NCBI GenBank assembly: GCA_002309655.1
Contig: DBXM01000003.1
Location: 21,667-85,666 of the forward strand
DNA: 64,000 bases
Direction of reading: 5' to 3'
Source of the DNA: Mageeibacillus sp. UBA1212
GTDB taxonomy: Bacteria > Bacillota > Clostridia > UBA1212
Position numbers and translations under genes: made by a program. Positions 17,722 through 25,421 of the stretch are shown piece by piece. The notes under the pieces are model-generated. The model was not told the origin of the DNA. It saw only the letters and a list, made by a program, of their open reading frames with translations, and made no database searches. Every line of letters starts with the position of its first letter. The stretch's first letter is position 1.

Positions 17722-18345
17722 TTACGCCGCGATGTGGTAGAGGTTCGCGACGACGCCGATTCCGGTCACCGTGCCGTTTTCGAGGTAGAAGTAGAGCATC
17801 GGCTGCTCGTTTTTGAGGTTGATGTCGCCCGAAGCGTTGTAGACCATCATGCTCTCGCCGTCCATGAAGAACCCGTCACCGAGCGTCTCCTTGACCTTTT
17901 CCGCCGTGTCGCCAACCTTGAGGCCGCCCTTCGCGGTCACTTCGGCACCGGTCGCGTAGATCTCGTCAACCAGGTTCTCGCTGCCGCCGCTTCCCTCTTC
18001 CGGGAATGTGAACACGCGTCCGAAGTCGTAAACGTACGTGATGTCCTGGCCGTCGAAAAGGCAGCTCTCCGCCTCTTCCTTGTCGGTGTACTCGATTCCC
18101 GCGGCCTTTAGCATGTCGACAAAATCGGACGCCCGGCCACCCGCGGTGAGCTTGATTTCCCCTATTTGCAGGTAAATATCGTCCGCCGTGAACTTGGCGC
18201 TCTCCTGCGGGGCGGGGGTCGTGTTCGTGTCGTCCGGGGTCTTAGCCGGACCGCACGCGCAAAGAGCGGCAAGCATAGTCAGCGCCAGCGCGGACGCGAG
18301 TATTATTTTCACAAGTGAACTTTTTGTTTTCTGCAGTTTTTTCAT
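17722..18345 (-). CDS. Secreted lipoprotein of unknown function
   Basis: A 207-residue protein with a signal peptide ending in a lipobox-like LAALCAC at about residues 23-29, so it should be lipid-anchored outside the cell. A Pro/Thr-rich linker (TPDDTNTTPAPQ) leads to a compact domain with a repeated 'KVGDTAEKVKETLGD'-type segment near 145-160, reminiscent of small BLIP/SmpA-like modules. That likeness is only an impression. AAGGTG precedes the ATG. It sits in the middle of the envelope operon, 31 bases after an anchored unknown and 93 before the MBOAT gene. Confidence 0.8.
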   Translation of the reverse strand: MKKLQKTKSSLVKIILASALALTMLAALCACGPAKTPDDTNTTPAPQESAKFTADDIYLQIGEIKLTAGGRASDFVDMLKAAGIEYTDKEEAESCLFDGQDITYVYDFGRVFTFPEEGSGGSENLVDEIYATGAEVTAKGGLKVGDTAEKVKETLGDGFFMDGESMMVYNASGDINLKNEQPMLYFYLENGTVTGIGVVANLYHIAA

Positions 18346-18376
18346 TTTTCACCTTAATAATTCTTTAAAAATCAGA

Positions 18377-19783
18377 TTATCCTAGGCCCCAGTCCACAAT
18401 CTTCCATGCGCCACTGTTATCCCGCACGTACCAGAACGTGATCGTGTTGTCGTACTCCTTCACATTGTCGTGTTCGTGGTTGTAGCCCTTGATCCAGTAC
18501 TCGAACGACACCGTCGCCCTGAAGATCTCCTCCGAGAAGAACGTGACTTCGTCGAGATTTTTATCCTCGATCCAGTAGGAATCGTGGGGCGAGAAAACGA
18601 CCCAGTACGACTCGAAGTCCTCCGACGCCTGCGACGGTTTCAGAACGTACTTGTACATGATGTCCCAGTAGCTGCCGTCGTTGTTCACGAACCTCGCGTA
18701 ATTGATTGCGCGCTCGAACAGGAAGTCGCTGTCGATACCGTATTTGTTTTTGTCCGCCGGCGTGAGACCGCACTTGAACGTGTACTCGCGTGAATTATCT
18801 TCGTGCTCCGGGCTGGCCGTGTTGCCCTCGAAGTCGGTCGCGGAAACGTTCACGCTCGCGAGGTTCCTGATGCCGGAAACGTGGTACTCCTTCATGTAGA
18901 TGTCGCCGTCGATGTATTTCAGAACAGCCGACAGCTCCGCGACGCCGATATGGTCCTTCGACAGGAATTTCCCGTCTGCGGAAATTTCGCGGCCGTTCAC
19001 GAAGACCTTGTAGTTCATAGGCGCGGTGACCGTGATGTCGTGAGAGGTGACCGTCCACGCCTTATAAGTGTCACTGTAGACGAGCTCCGCCTCGCTGTTG
19101 TCGTCTTTATACACAAGTCTGACCGCCGGTTCGTTTTCGAGCGCGTCCACGTAGTAGTACGAAAATTCGCAATTACCCGTGCCGCGCGGGTCGTCTTTTT
19201 CCGGCTCGATCGAATCCTTCTGCGCCGCGACCTGCTCGGTTTCACCGGTCTTGTACGCGTCCGGAACCTCGATTCCGTTCAGGTAGAACGTGCAGGTTTC
19301 GGGAACGAGCACGCTGATTCCGTAGTGGCCGTTCGTGTTCGGGGTGACCGAAACCATTTTGTAGGTGGCGAAGCCGTACTCGGATTTTTCCTTGGTTTTC
19401 TGAAATTCGACCGTCGCGATCTTGGTGTTTCCCGCCGCGATTACGTAGGTCGGCTTCTCGACGCGGTCGAACGAAAACCCCTTCTTGACGGTGCAGCCGC
19501 CCGCCTCTTCTATAAGCGCCTTCGTCTTTTCAATGAAGCTCTCGCGCTCGAAAATCATCGTGTTGGGAATATTTTCCACGTCGAAAAGCTTGTCGAAATT
19601 GCCGGCGGAAAGCGAATCCGCCAGTTCCTGCGACTCCTTGAGCGGAAGGCTCTGCGACGCGTCGTAGTCCATCATCACCTTCTCGCCGTACCTCAGCGCA
19701 ATAATCGCCGCGATTCCCAGAAGCACAATCGCCACCGCGAATATTTTCCAGAACAGTGAACCTTTTTTCTTTTTGGCCATCAT
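18377..19783 (-). CDS. Membrane-anchored extracytoplasmic protein, unknown
   Basis: A 468-residue protein with a lysine-rich N-terminus (MAKKKKG) and one membrane helix (about 12-30), followed by a large soluble part, so it is probably anchored with the bulk outside. Two segments look like successive Ig-like/NTF2-like domains: YLNGIEVPDAYK near 168-180 and VFVNGREISADGKF near 260-275 share a 'V.NG.EI..' beta-hairpin pattern. I do not recognise the family. I prefer the ATG at 19781-19783 to a GTG two codons earlier because AGGA has better spacing. It is 12 bases behind the glycosidase gene. Confidence 0.78.
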   Translation of the reverse strand: MMAKKKKGSLFWKIFAVAIVLLGIAAIIALRYGEKVMMDYDASQSLPLKESQELADSLSAGNFDKLFDVENIPNTMIFERESFIEKTKALIEEAGGCTVKKGFSFDRVEKPTYVIAAGNTKIATVEFQKTKEKSEYGFATYKMVSVTPNTNGHYGISVLVPETCTFYLNGIEVPDAYKTGETEQVAAQKDSIEPEKDDPRGTGNCEFSYYYVDALENEPAVRLVYKDDNSEAELVYSDTYKAWTVTSHDITVTAPMNYKVFVNGREISADGKFLSKDHIGVAELSAVLKYIDGDIYMKEYHVSGIRNLASVNVSATDFEGNTASPEHEDNSREYTFKCGLTPADKNKYGIDSDFLFERAINYARFVNNDGSYWDIMYKYVLKPSQASEDFESYWVVFSPHDSYWIEDKNLDEVTFFSEEIFRATVSFEYWIKGYNHEHDNVKEYDNTITFWYVRDNSGAWKIVDWGLG

Positions 19784-19795
19784 TTTCACCGTCCT

Positions 19796-20929
19796 TTAGT
19801 AGATTTTGTCGGTCTTCGTGACGATAATGCTCGTCGCGACGGTGCGCCGGCCGTTGAAGAAGAGCATGTAAGGCTGCGTGATGACTTCGCCTTTGTAGTA
19901 CATGTAGGAGGACATTCCGCCGTCCAGGTTGGCCGCGTTGACCGCGCCGTAGCGCATGAATATCTCGATGAGGTCCTCGTAGGAGGCGCCCATGCTGTGG
20001 GACTGGCGGCCGTCGATGATCAGAAGGAGGACTGAGCCGTCCGCGCGCTGGCCGATCGCCGTTCTCGGGTGGAAGCCGAGGTTGGTGCTCTTTGAGGGCA
20101 CTATGCAGGGTTCGTTGTTCTTGACGAGAACCGGCCCGAAGTTGACGGCGTCGCGCATTCCGAGCTCGAGCGCCTTGCGCGCTGTCATCGTGTCGACGCG
20201 CAGAATGTTCGAGTTGTCGAACCCGATAAAATCGTAGGTGTAGTCAAGGTTGCCCCAGCGCATCTCCCCGTCGATAATGACGACTCCCGGGCCGTCGATT
20301 CCCTGCGGAATTCCGCCCGTTCTGTAGTCGGACATCTCCTGGTAGCCGCCCGCGTTGATCGCCGCAAGCGCGTCCGTTTCGCGCGCCATCTGTTCGGTGG
20401 ATTTTCCGACGATTCCGTCGCCGTACTTGGGAAGTCCCGTCACCTTCACGCGCGAAGGATCCTTCACGACCAGCATCTTGCCGACAAACGTCTTGCCTTT
20501 GATGTCGATGAGGCAGATTCCGTCTTCGTCGTAAACGATTCCCTGCTCGCGGTCCTTTTTGTCGTTTTCGTCCTGCTTCCCCGGATCCTCGTCGCCGCCG
20601 CCGATCACGACAAGCGTCTCGTCCGTCGTCCCCTCGGGAACGATTATCCGGTTTTTCTCAATAATCTCGTTCACTTCGTCGTCGCTCAGGAACATGTGCG
20701 CGCAAAAATCCAGCGCCCCGGTCTCGACCATCGCCGTCACGAACATCTCGCGAACGACCTCGGACTTGCCTTTCGAAATCTTGTAGATCGCCGCGACAAG
20801 CGTCACCGCGAGTATCAGCACCACCGCAATCACGCACGCAAGAACCCTCCCGAGAATGCTGAACACCTTCTTGAGGATCTCCTTCGTGTTTTTGCTGTTC
20901 TGTTCCTTTTTGCGGGTTGAAAAGTTCAT
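19796..20929 (-). CDS. Phosphodiester glycosidase family protein (NAGPA domain)
   Basis: A 377-residue anchored protein: a basic N-terminus, one membrane helix (about 28-52), then an extracytoplasmic NAGPA-type domain from about residue 140. Domain signatures are INAGGYQEM, GFHPRTAIGQRADGSVLLLIIDGRQ near 290-313, and the catalytic-region NAANLDGGMSSYMYYKGE near 330-347. The family cleaves sugar-phosphodiester linkages such as GlcNAc-1-P esters in glycans. It heads a five-gene minus-strand block with two surface unknowns, the MBOAT and the AlgX-like gene, suggesting synthesis or editing of a decorated surface polymer. GAGG precedes the ATG. Confidence 0.9.
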   Translation of the reverse strand: MNFSTRKKEQNSKNTKEILKKVFSILGRVLACVIAVVLILAVTLVAAIYKISKGKSEVVREMFVTAMVETGALDFCAHMFLSDDEVNEIIEKNRIIVPEGTTDETLVVIGGGDEDPGKQDENDKKDREQGIVYDEDGICLIDIKGKTFVGKMLVVKDPSRVKVTGLPKYGDGIVGKSTEQMARETDALAAINAGGYQEMSDYRTGGIPQGIDGPGVVIIDGEMRWGNLDYTYDFIGFDNSNILRVDTMTARKALELGMRDAVNFGPVLVKNNEPCIVPSKSTNLGFHPRTAIGQRADGSVLLLIIDGRQSHSMGASYEDLIEIFMRYGAVNAANLDGGMSSYMYYKGEVITQPYMLFFNGRRTVATSIIVTKTDKIY

Positions 20930-21032
20930 TTCTGCCTCTTTCGTTAGTCTTTTCTTTTGTAATTTAAATTGGTTTGCGGCTTTTTATTTCCGGCCGCTCT
21001 TTCAGTCGTTTATTCAGTCACCGGTTTGATTT

Positions 21033-21809
21033 TCAGTCGCCGGTTTCGTATCTCACGCACGCCACGACAGCAAGCCCCGCCGTCTCGGTGCGAAGTATTC
21101 TTTTGCCTAAAGTTACGGGAATAAAACCGTTGCTGCGGCAGATTTCCACCTCTTGCGCGGAAAAACCGCCCTCCGGCCCGATGAAAACGTAAATGCCCTT
21201 CGGCTTTTCGCGGTCACCGGTTGATTTGTTCATTTCCGGAAAATATTCCCGAAGAACCTGCTTCAGCGTCCGCTCTTCCTCGTTCTCGTAGGGAATGATC
21301 TTCAGCCAGTCCGGTTCGAGCGCTCCCATTAGGTCTCTGAAATCCGCCGGCTTCGTAATTTCCGGCACCGCACCTCTTCCCGACTGCTTCGCCGCTTCGG
21401 TCGCGATCCGCTGCCACCGTTCCCGCTTTTTTTCGCGGTCTGCGTCACCCGAGAACTTCACGACGGTGCGCTCCGTGACCGCGGGAATGATTCCCGTCAC
21501 GCCGAGTTCAACGCACTTCTGCACGAGGAAATCGGCTTTTTCGCCCTTCGGCACGCCCTGAATCAGCACCAGCGGCACAACGGGCTCCGCCGGGCACTTC
21601 TCCTTCGAGTCGATTCTGCAGACGATCTTGTCCTTCCCGACCGTCTCGACCGTGCAGCCGAAAACGTACCCCGCGGTGTTCACGAGCTCGATTTTCGTGC
21701 CCCGCGCCGCCCGCAGAACGTTCTTGAGGTGGTTGACGTCCGTGCCGGTCACCGTTACCGTGCCTGCCGCGTCGTCGATATTCTGTTCAGGAACGAAAAA
21801 CCTCGACAT
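21033..21809 (-). CDS. rsmE: 16S rRNA (uracil(1498)-N(3))-methyltransferase
   Basis: A 258-residue SPOUT-class methyltransferase matching RsmE in length and order. An N-terminal PUA-like part comes first (MSRFFVPEQ ... VTGTDVNHLKNVLRAARG), then the knotted SAM-binding domain with LIQGVPKGEKADFLVQKCVELGV near 92-114 and FIGPEGGFSAQEVE near 213-226. RILRTETAGLAVVACVRYETGD at the C-terminus is the knot end. It methylates U1498 in the decoding region of the small subunit. GGAG lies 9 bases before the ATG. It reads alone, with about 190 bases upstream in which I see no clear promoter. Confidence 0.95.
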   Translation of the reverse strand: MSRFFVPEQNIDDAAGTVTVTGTDVNHLKNVLRAARGTKIELVNTAGYVFGCTVETVGKDKIVCRIDSKEKCPAEPVVPLVLIQGVPKGEKADFLVQKCVELGVTGIIPAVTERTVVKFSGDADREKKRERWQRIATEAAKQSGRGAVPEITKPADFRDLMGALEPDWLKIIPYENEEERTLKQVLREYFPEMNKSTGDREKPKGIYVFIGPEGGFSAQEVEICRSNGFIPVTLGKRILRTETAGLAVVACVRYETGD

Positions 21810-22002
21810 TCCCGCCGTCTCCGCGTTATTTTTCCGCCGCCTTTGCGTTCATTTTTCAGCCGCCCGCGCTCTCACGCGTATATACGCGCGCGTTATTGAA
21901 CGAGGAAGCACAAAACACACAAAAAGATGCCCTCTGCTTCCCCGTTTTTACCCCAAATATTGTTCCCGTTCGCGCGGAGCGGTTCCGGTTTCCTTCCGGA
22001 AA

Positions 22003-22770
22003 TCAGTTTCCGCCGTTGCCCGAGAATCTCTTCACGAAGGTCTCATGCTCCTTCGCAATGTCGGCATGAACGTCGCTGACCTTCTTCTCGATCTCCTTGT
22101 ACGCCGCGTCGATCCTCTGGAGGTTCTCGATGATGATTCCGTTGAGCCTCTCCTGAACGCCGAGCTTCGCAGCGTCAGCCTCTTCGCGGGTCCTCTTGGA
22201 GTAGTCGTCCGCGTCAGCGTGAACCGTCGCGGAATAGTTGTCCGCCTCGTTCCTTGCGGTCTGCTTGATGTCCTCCGCCTGGGCTCTGGCCTGAATGGTG
22301 ATCTGGTGCGCGTCAACTAGCGCCGCCGCCTGAGTTCTGCCGGCTTCGATAATTCTCTCCGCCTCGGCCTCGGCCTCCGCGATGATTCTTCTCTTCTCCT
22401 GCTCGCCATCGTTCTTTGCGGACCTCAAAGCCTCTTCGCAGCTTCTCTCGACCGCTTTCTGCTGTTCCTCGGCGTCCTTGACCATCTTGTCAACGCGGGC
22501 GTCGCTCTCCTGCTTGTGGCTTTTCGCCGCCGCGAGCAGGTTATCGGCCTGATCGACCAGCTGCTTCGCACGTTCCATAACAAGAGGCCTGTCCTCAACA
22601 AGCGACTTCACGATTTCTTTGAACGTTCCAAAGTCTTCGATCGTACCCTTGTCTTTGTTGAGAAGTCCGCCGACCTTGGCGTTTTCAACGTATTGAAGGA
22701 GTTTTCCAAGATTCTCGATGTAGGTGTTAAGTCTCTCTTTTTCCTCTCCGTAACGCATCGTCTCTGCCAT
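22003..22770 (-). CDS. Coiled-coil protein, DivIVA/F0-b-like
   Basis: A 255-residue, mostly helical protein. Residues ~75-200 are a long Ala/Glu/Lys/Arg-rich coiled coil containing RRIIAEAEAEAERIIEAGRTQAA, the kind of stalk seen in DivIVA-related proteins and ATP synthase b subunits. There is no membrane segment, so it is cytoplasmic. The N-terminal 60 residues (ENLGKLLQYVENAKVGGLLNKDKG) may form the head. The ATG has a very good ribosome site (GGAGGG). Its neighbours are rsmD-coaD on one side and rsmE on the other, a position where divisome- or septum-related coiled-coil genes occur in Clostridia, but a role in division is only inferred. Confidence 0.75.
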   Translation of the reverse strand: MAETMRYGEEKERLNTYIENLGKLLQYVENAKVGGLLNKDKGTIEDFGTFKEIVKSLVEDRPLVMERAKQLVDQADNLLAAAKSHKQESDARVDKMVKDAEEQQKAVERSCEEALRSAKNDGEQEKRRIIAEAEAEAERIIEAGRTQAAALVDAHQITIQARAQAEDIKQTARNEADNYSATVHADADDYSKRTREEADAAKLGVQERLNGIIIENLQRIDAAYKEIEKKVSDVHADIAKEHETFVKRFSGNGGN

Positions 22771-22856
22771 AATTTCTTTCCCTCCGATTTTAATCTGTTA
22801 GCGGCACCTTTCCTGCCGTTCAAATACTGTTTGGTTGTATTGCATTTCCCGGTTTC

Positions 22857-22930
22857 CCGGTGGATTTTCCGGCGTTGTTTGCGGTATTTCCCGCATTTCC
22901 GGTGGATTTTCCAACTTGTGGATTTTCCGG
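22857..22930. repeat. GTGGATTTTCC repeat tract
   Basis: Three exact GTGGATTTTCC copies (22860-22870, 22902-22912, 22918-22928) with interspersed TTTCCCG units fill the gap between coaD and the coiled-coil gene. It is part of the dispersed family described for 22.8-28.1 kb. Confidence 0.8.
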
Positions 22931-22933
22931 CCG

Positions 22934-23446
22934 TCAATTCTTCGCGGCTTTGATTTCCTTCATTTTCGCGTAGATGTCGTCAACAATCTCTTCGGGAACG
23001 AGCCCGTGAATGTTGCCGCCGTGCTGCGCGATGTCTTTAATGACGCTCGAACTCAGGAACGAGTTGTGAATGTCCGTCATGAAGAATATCGTGTCGGTTT
23101 CCTGGCTCATGTGCTTGTTGAGCATCGCCATCTGGAGCTCATACTCGTAGTCCGAAACCGCCCGCAAGCCTCTCACTATCGTGTCGGCGCCTTTTTCCTT
23201 CACGAAGTCGACCAGCAGCCCTTCAAACATCTCCACCTTGACATTTTGCATGCCCTTGGTGCATTTCCGAATGTGCTCCACCCGTTCGTCCATCGAGAAC
23301 AGGGCTTTTTTGCTGTCATTTTTCAAAACGCCGACGATCAGCAAGTCGAAAAGCTTAGACGCCCTTATTATAATATCCAAGTGCCCGTTAGTCAACGGGT
23401 CAAAACTTCCGGGATACACCCCTATCCGTTTTTTCTGCGATTTCAT
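22934..23446 (-). CDS. coaD: Pantetheine-phosphate adenylyltransferase
   Basis: A 170-residue nucleotidyltransferase that makes dephospho-CoA from 4'-phosphopantetheine and ATP, the fourth step of CoA synthesis. Diagnostic motifs are [16 protein letters not shown] near residues 9-24 (the T/HxGH motif), [18 protein letters not shown] near 87-104, and [15 protein letters not shown] near 129-143 with the ISST-type signature. Size and order match bacterial CoaD exactly. The ATG overlaps the rsmD stop by four bases (ATGA), the very common rsmD-coaD arrangement of Firmicutes. Confidence 0.96.
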   Translation of the reverse strand: MKSQKKRIGVYPGSFDPLTNGHLDIIIRASKLFDLLIVGVLKNDSKKALFSMDERVEHIRKCTKGMQNVKVEMFEGLLVDFVKEKGADTIVRGLRAVSDYEYELQMAMLNKHMSQETDTIFFMTDIHNSFLSSSVIKDIAQHGGNIHGLVPEEIVDDIYAKMKEIKAAKN

Positions 23447-24039
23447 AAGCTTTCACTCCCGTAAAATTGGTAAACCGACACGCAAACCGTTCCGTAGCGC
23501 CTTGTTTTTGTCCTGACGAACTTTCCGTATGCGTCCTCAAGAACGTCATCCGCCGAGTGTTCGCAAACGACCGTCGCCGGTTTCGGCGGGAATTCCGCCC
23601 CCGGGTCTCTCCGGCAGATTTTTTCCAGCGAAGGCGCCGTGAGCATCTTTTCAATCAGCCCCTGCCTGTACGGCGGGTCCAGCAGCACCAGTCCGACCGT
23701 CTCGCCCCGGTTCGCGAGCGTGTTTGCCGCAGCGGTAAAATCGTTGCAGAACACCTCCGCTTTTTTCGAGAACCCGACGGTGTCAAGGTTCTCCTGAACG
23801 ATTTTGCAGCACGCCGGCGACTTGTCGTTGAAGTAGCAGAAATCCGCCCCGCGGCTCAGCGCCTCAATCCCGAGGCTCCCGTTCCCGGCAAACGCGTCGA
23901 ACACTTTTTCGCCCTGAATATAGGGCATAATCATGCTGAACATCGCCTCTTTGACGCGGTCAAGAGTCGGCTTCGTGTTCTCGCTGTCGAGCGTTTTCAG
24001 TTTGCGGCCGCGGGCGGTTCCCGCGATGACTCTGACCAT
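23443..24039 (-). CDS. rsmD: 16S rRNA (guanine(966)-N(2))-methyltransferase
   Basis: A 198-residue methyltransferase. It begins [16 protein letters not shown], carries the SAM motif [20 protein letters not shown] and the catalytic tetrapeptide DPPY in [11 protein letters not shown]. It modifies G966 of 16S rRNA. A longer frame continues upstream to 24141, but those 34 codons are the repeat array (GENISGKST-like peptide). The ATG at 24037-24039 has GGAGC upstream and gives the standard N-terminus, so I start there. It is translationally coupled to coaD. Confidence 0.94.
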   Translation of the reverse strand: MVRVIAGTARGRKLKTLDSENTKPTLDRVKEAMFSMIMPYIQGEKVFDAFAGNGSLGIEALSRGADFCYFNDKSPACCKIVQENLDTVGFSKKAEVFCNDFTAAANTLANRGETVGLVLLDPPYRQGLIEKMLTAPSLEKICRRDPGAEFPPKPATVVCEHSADDVLEDAYGKFVRTKTRRYGTVCVSVYQFYGSESL

Positions 24040-24060
24040 AGATGATGCTCCGTTATTGTT

Positions 24061-24207
24061 GTAAATATTTTCCGGTCGTGCGGTGGATTTTCCGGAAATA
24101 TTTTCCATCCATGCGGTGGTTTCTCCGGAAATATTTTCCAATCATGCGGTGGTTTCTCCGGAAATATTTCCAACCGTGCGGTGGATTTCCCGGAAATATT
24201 TCCCGCC
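24061..24207. repeat. Tandem array of 32-33-bp repeats
   Basis: Four consecutive units (24078-24110, 24111-24143, 24144-24175, 24176-24207) follow a partial one from 24061. Each runs RTGCGGTGG, then T-rich CC, then the palindrome GGAAATATTTCC. The copies differ at a few positions and by one base in length. They fill the whole gap between the aminopeptidase and rsmD genes, leaving no spacers, so this is not CRISPR. Confidence 0.9.
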
Positions 24208-24210
24208 TCT

Positions 24211-25290
24211 TTAAAGAATCGTAAGTTCCTTCGACGGCGACTTCGTTACCATGTCGAGCTTGCCCTTCCTGATCGTGACAAGGTCCTCGATCCTGACGCC
24301 GCCGAGTCCCGGAATGTAGATGCCCGGTTCGACGCTGAAAATCATTCCCGGCTTGAGCACAAGCTTGCTGCTCGGCGACACCGAAACGCCTTCGTGAACG
24401 TCGATGCCGACGCCGTGGCCGAGACTGTGACCGAAATACTCGCCGTATCCGTGTTCTTGAATGACCCTTCTGGCCAGCGCGTCAAGATCGCCGCCGGTCA
24501 TTCCAGACTTGTAGCCGTCGATCGCCGTCTGCTGGGCCTCTTTGACGACCTCGTAGATCTCGCGCATTTTCGCCGAAGGCTCGCCGACGAAAACGGTTCT
24601 TGTCATATCCGAGCACATTCCGCCGCCGAACGCACCGAAATCGATCGTGACGCCGTCGCCTTTTTCAATAATTTTCGACGAAGCCGTGCCGTGCGGCATG
24701 CTGCCCCTGACGCCCGAAGCCACAATCGTGTCGAACGACGGTTTGTCCGCACCCGCCGCCCGCATCTCGTATTCAAGCTTCGCCGCGACCTCGATTTCCG
24801 TCATTCCCGCCTTTATAAAAGGAAGAGTCCTCTCGAGCGCCGCCGACGCGAGCGCGCAAATGCTGACGACGTCCGCAATCTCCTCCTCGGTCTTGATCGT
24901 CCTCATCCCAAGGAAGAATTGGCCGAGCCCCTCGAGCTTCACGCGAAGCTTTTTGTAGTAGTTCACGTACTGCGCGTAGCCGACCGCCGCGTCCTCGAAG
25001 CCGATTTTCTCAACATTTTCCGACTTGAGAACCTTTTTCATCTCCTCAAGCGACCTCGAGTAGCACTTCACGAGCGTGAAGTCGCCGGACTGCTGCTCCG
25101 CCTGAACGTAGTAGCGCGAGTCGGTGAAAATGTACTTCGCCTTCGCGGTAATGAGCAGCACCGCATCGCCGTAGCCCGTGAACCCGCTCAGGTAGTAGAC
25201 GTTCTGCCACGATTCGACGATAATTCCGTCAAGTTCGTGCTCTCTCATGTATTTTCTGACTTTCGCCAGCTTTTTCGTGTTGTTTTTCAT
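24211..25290 (-). CDS. pepP: M24 family Xaa-Pro aminopeptidase
   Basis: A 359-residue creatinase-fold peptidase that removes N-terminal residues before proline. The N-terminal domain (1-125) starts with VRKYMREHELDGIIVESWQNVYYLSGFTGYGDA. The catalytic domain has metal ligands in DFGAFGGGMCSDMTRT near 213-228, in GHSLGHGVGIDVHEG near 290-304, and in FSVEPGIYIPGLGGVRIED near 320-338. All two-metal site residues (Asp, Asp, His, Glu, Glu) appear present. Cytoplasmic. Upstream on the same strand is a gap of about 130 bases to the YfhO-like gene. In many Firmicutes this gene sits near efp, which is not present here. Confidence 0.92.
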   Translation of the reverse strand: MKNNTKKLAKVRKYMREHELDGIIVESWQNVYYLSGFTGYGDAVLLITAKAKYIFTDSRYYVQAEQQSGDFTLVKCYSRSLEEMKKVLKSENVEKIGFEDAAVGYAQYVNYYKKLRVKLEGLGQFFLGMRTIKTEEEIADVVSICALASAALERTLPFIKAGMTEIEVAAKLEYEMRAAGADKPSFDTIVASGVRGSMPHGTASSKIIEKGDGVTIDFGAFGGGMCSDMTRTVFVGEPSAKMREIYEVVKEAQQTAIDGYKSGMTGGDLDALARRVIQEHGYGEYFGHSLGHGVGIDVHEGVSVSPSSKLVLKPGMIFSVEPGIYIPGLGGVRIEDLVTIRKGKLDMVTKSPSKELTIL

Positions 25291-25421
25291 CGTTTTTACA
25301 CTTTCCGCCGTAGCGTATCTTTTCCGTGAACGCTCCGCCCCCGGTTTGCCGCGGCTGATTTTTTATTTTACAAAAATCCCTTTATTTAGTCAAGAAAAAC
25401 GCCCCGCGGCACGGCCGGGAA

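Noticed and set aside
24040..24141. N-terminal extension of RsmD
   Set aside because: The extra 34 codons are the repeat array, and the ATG at 24037-24039 gives the family's normal start.
24061..24207. Possible small CRISPR array
   Set aside because: Units are contiguous without unique spacers, vary between copies, and no cas gene is present.
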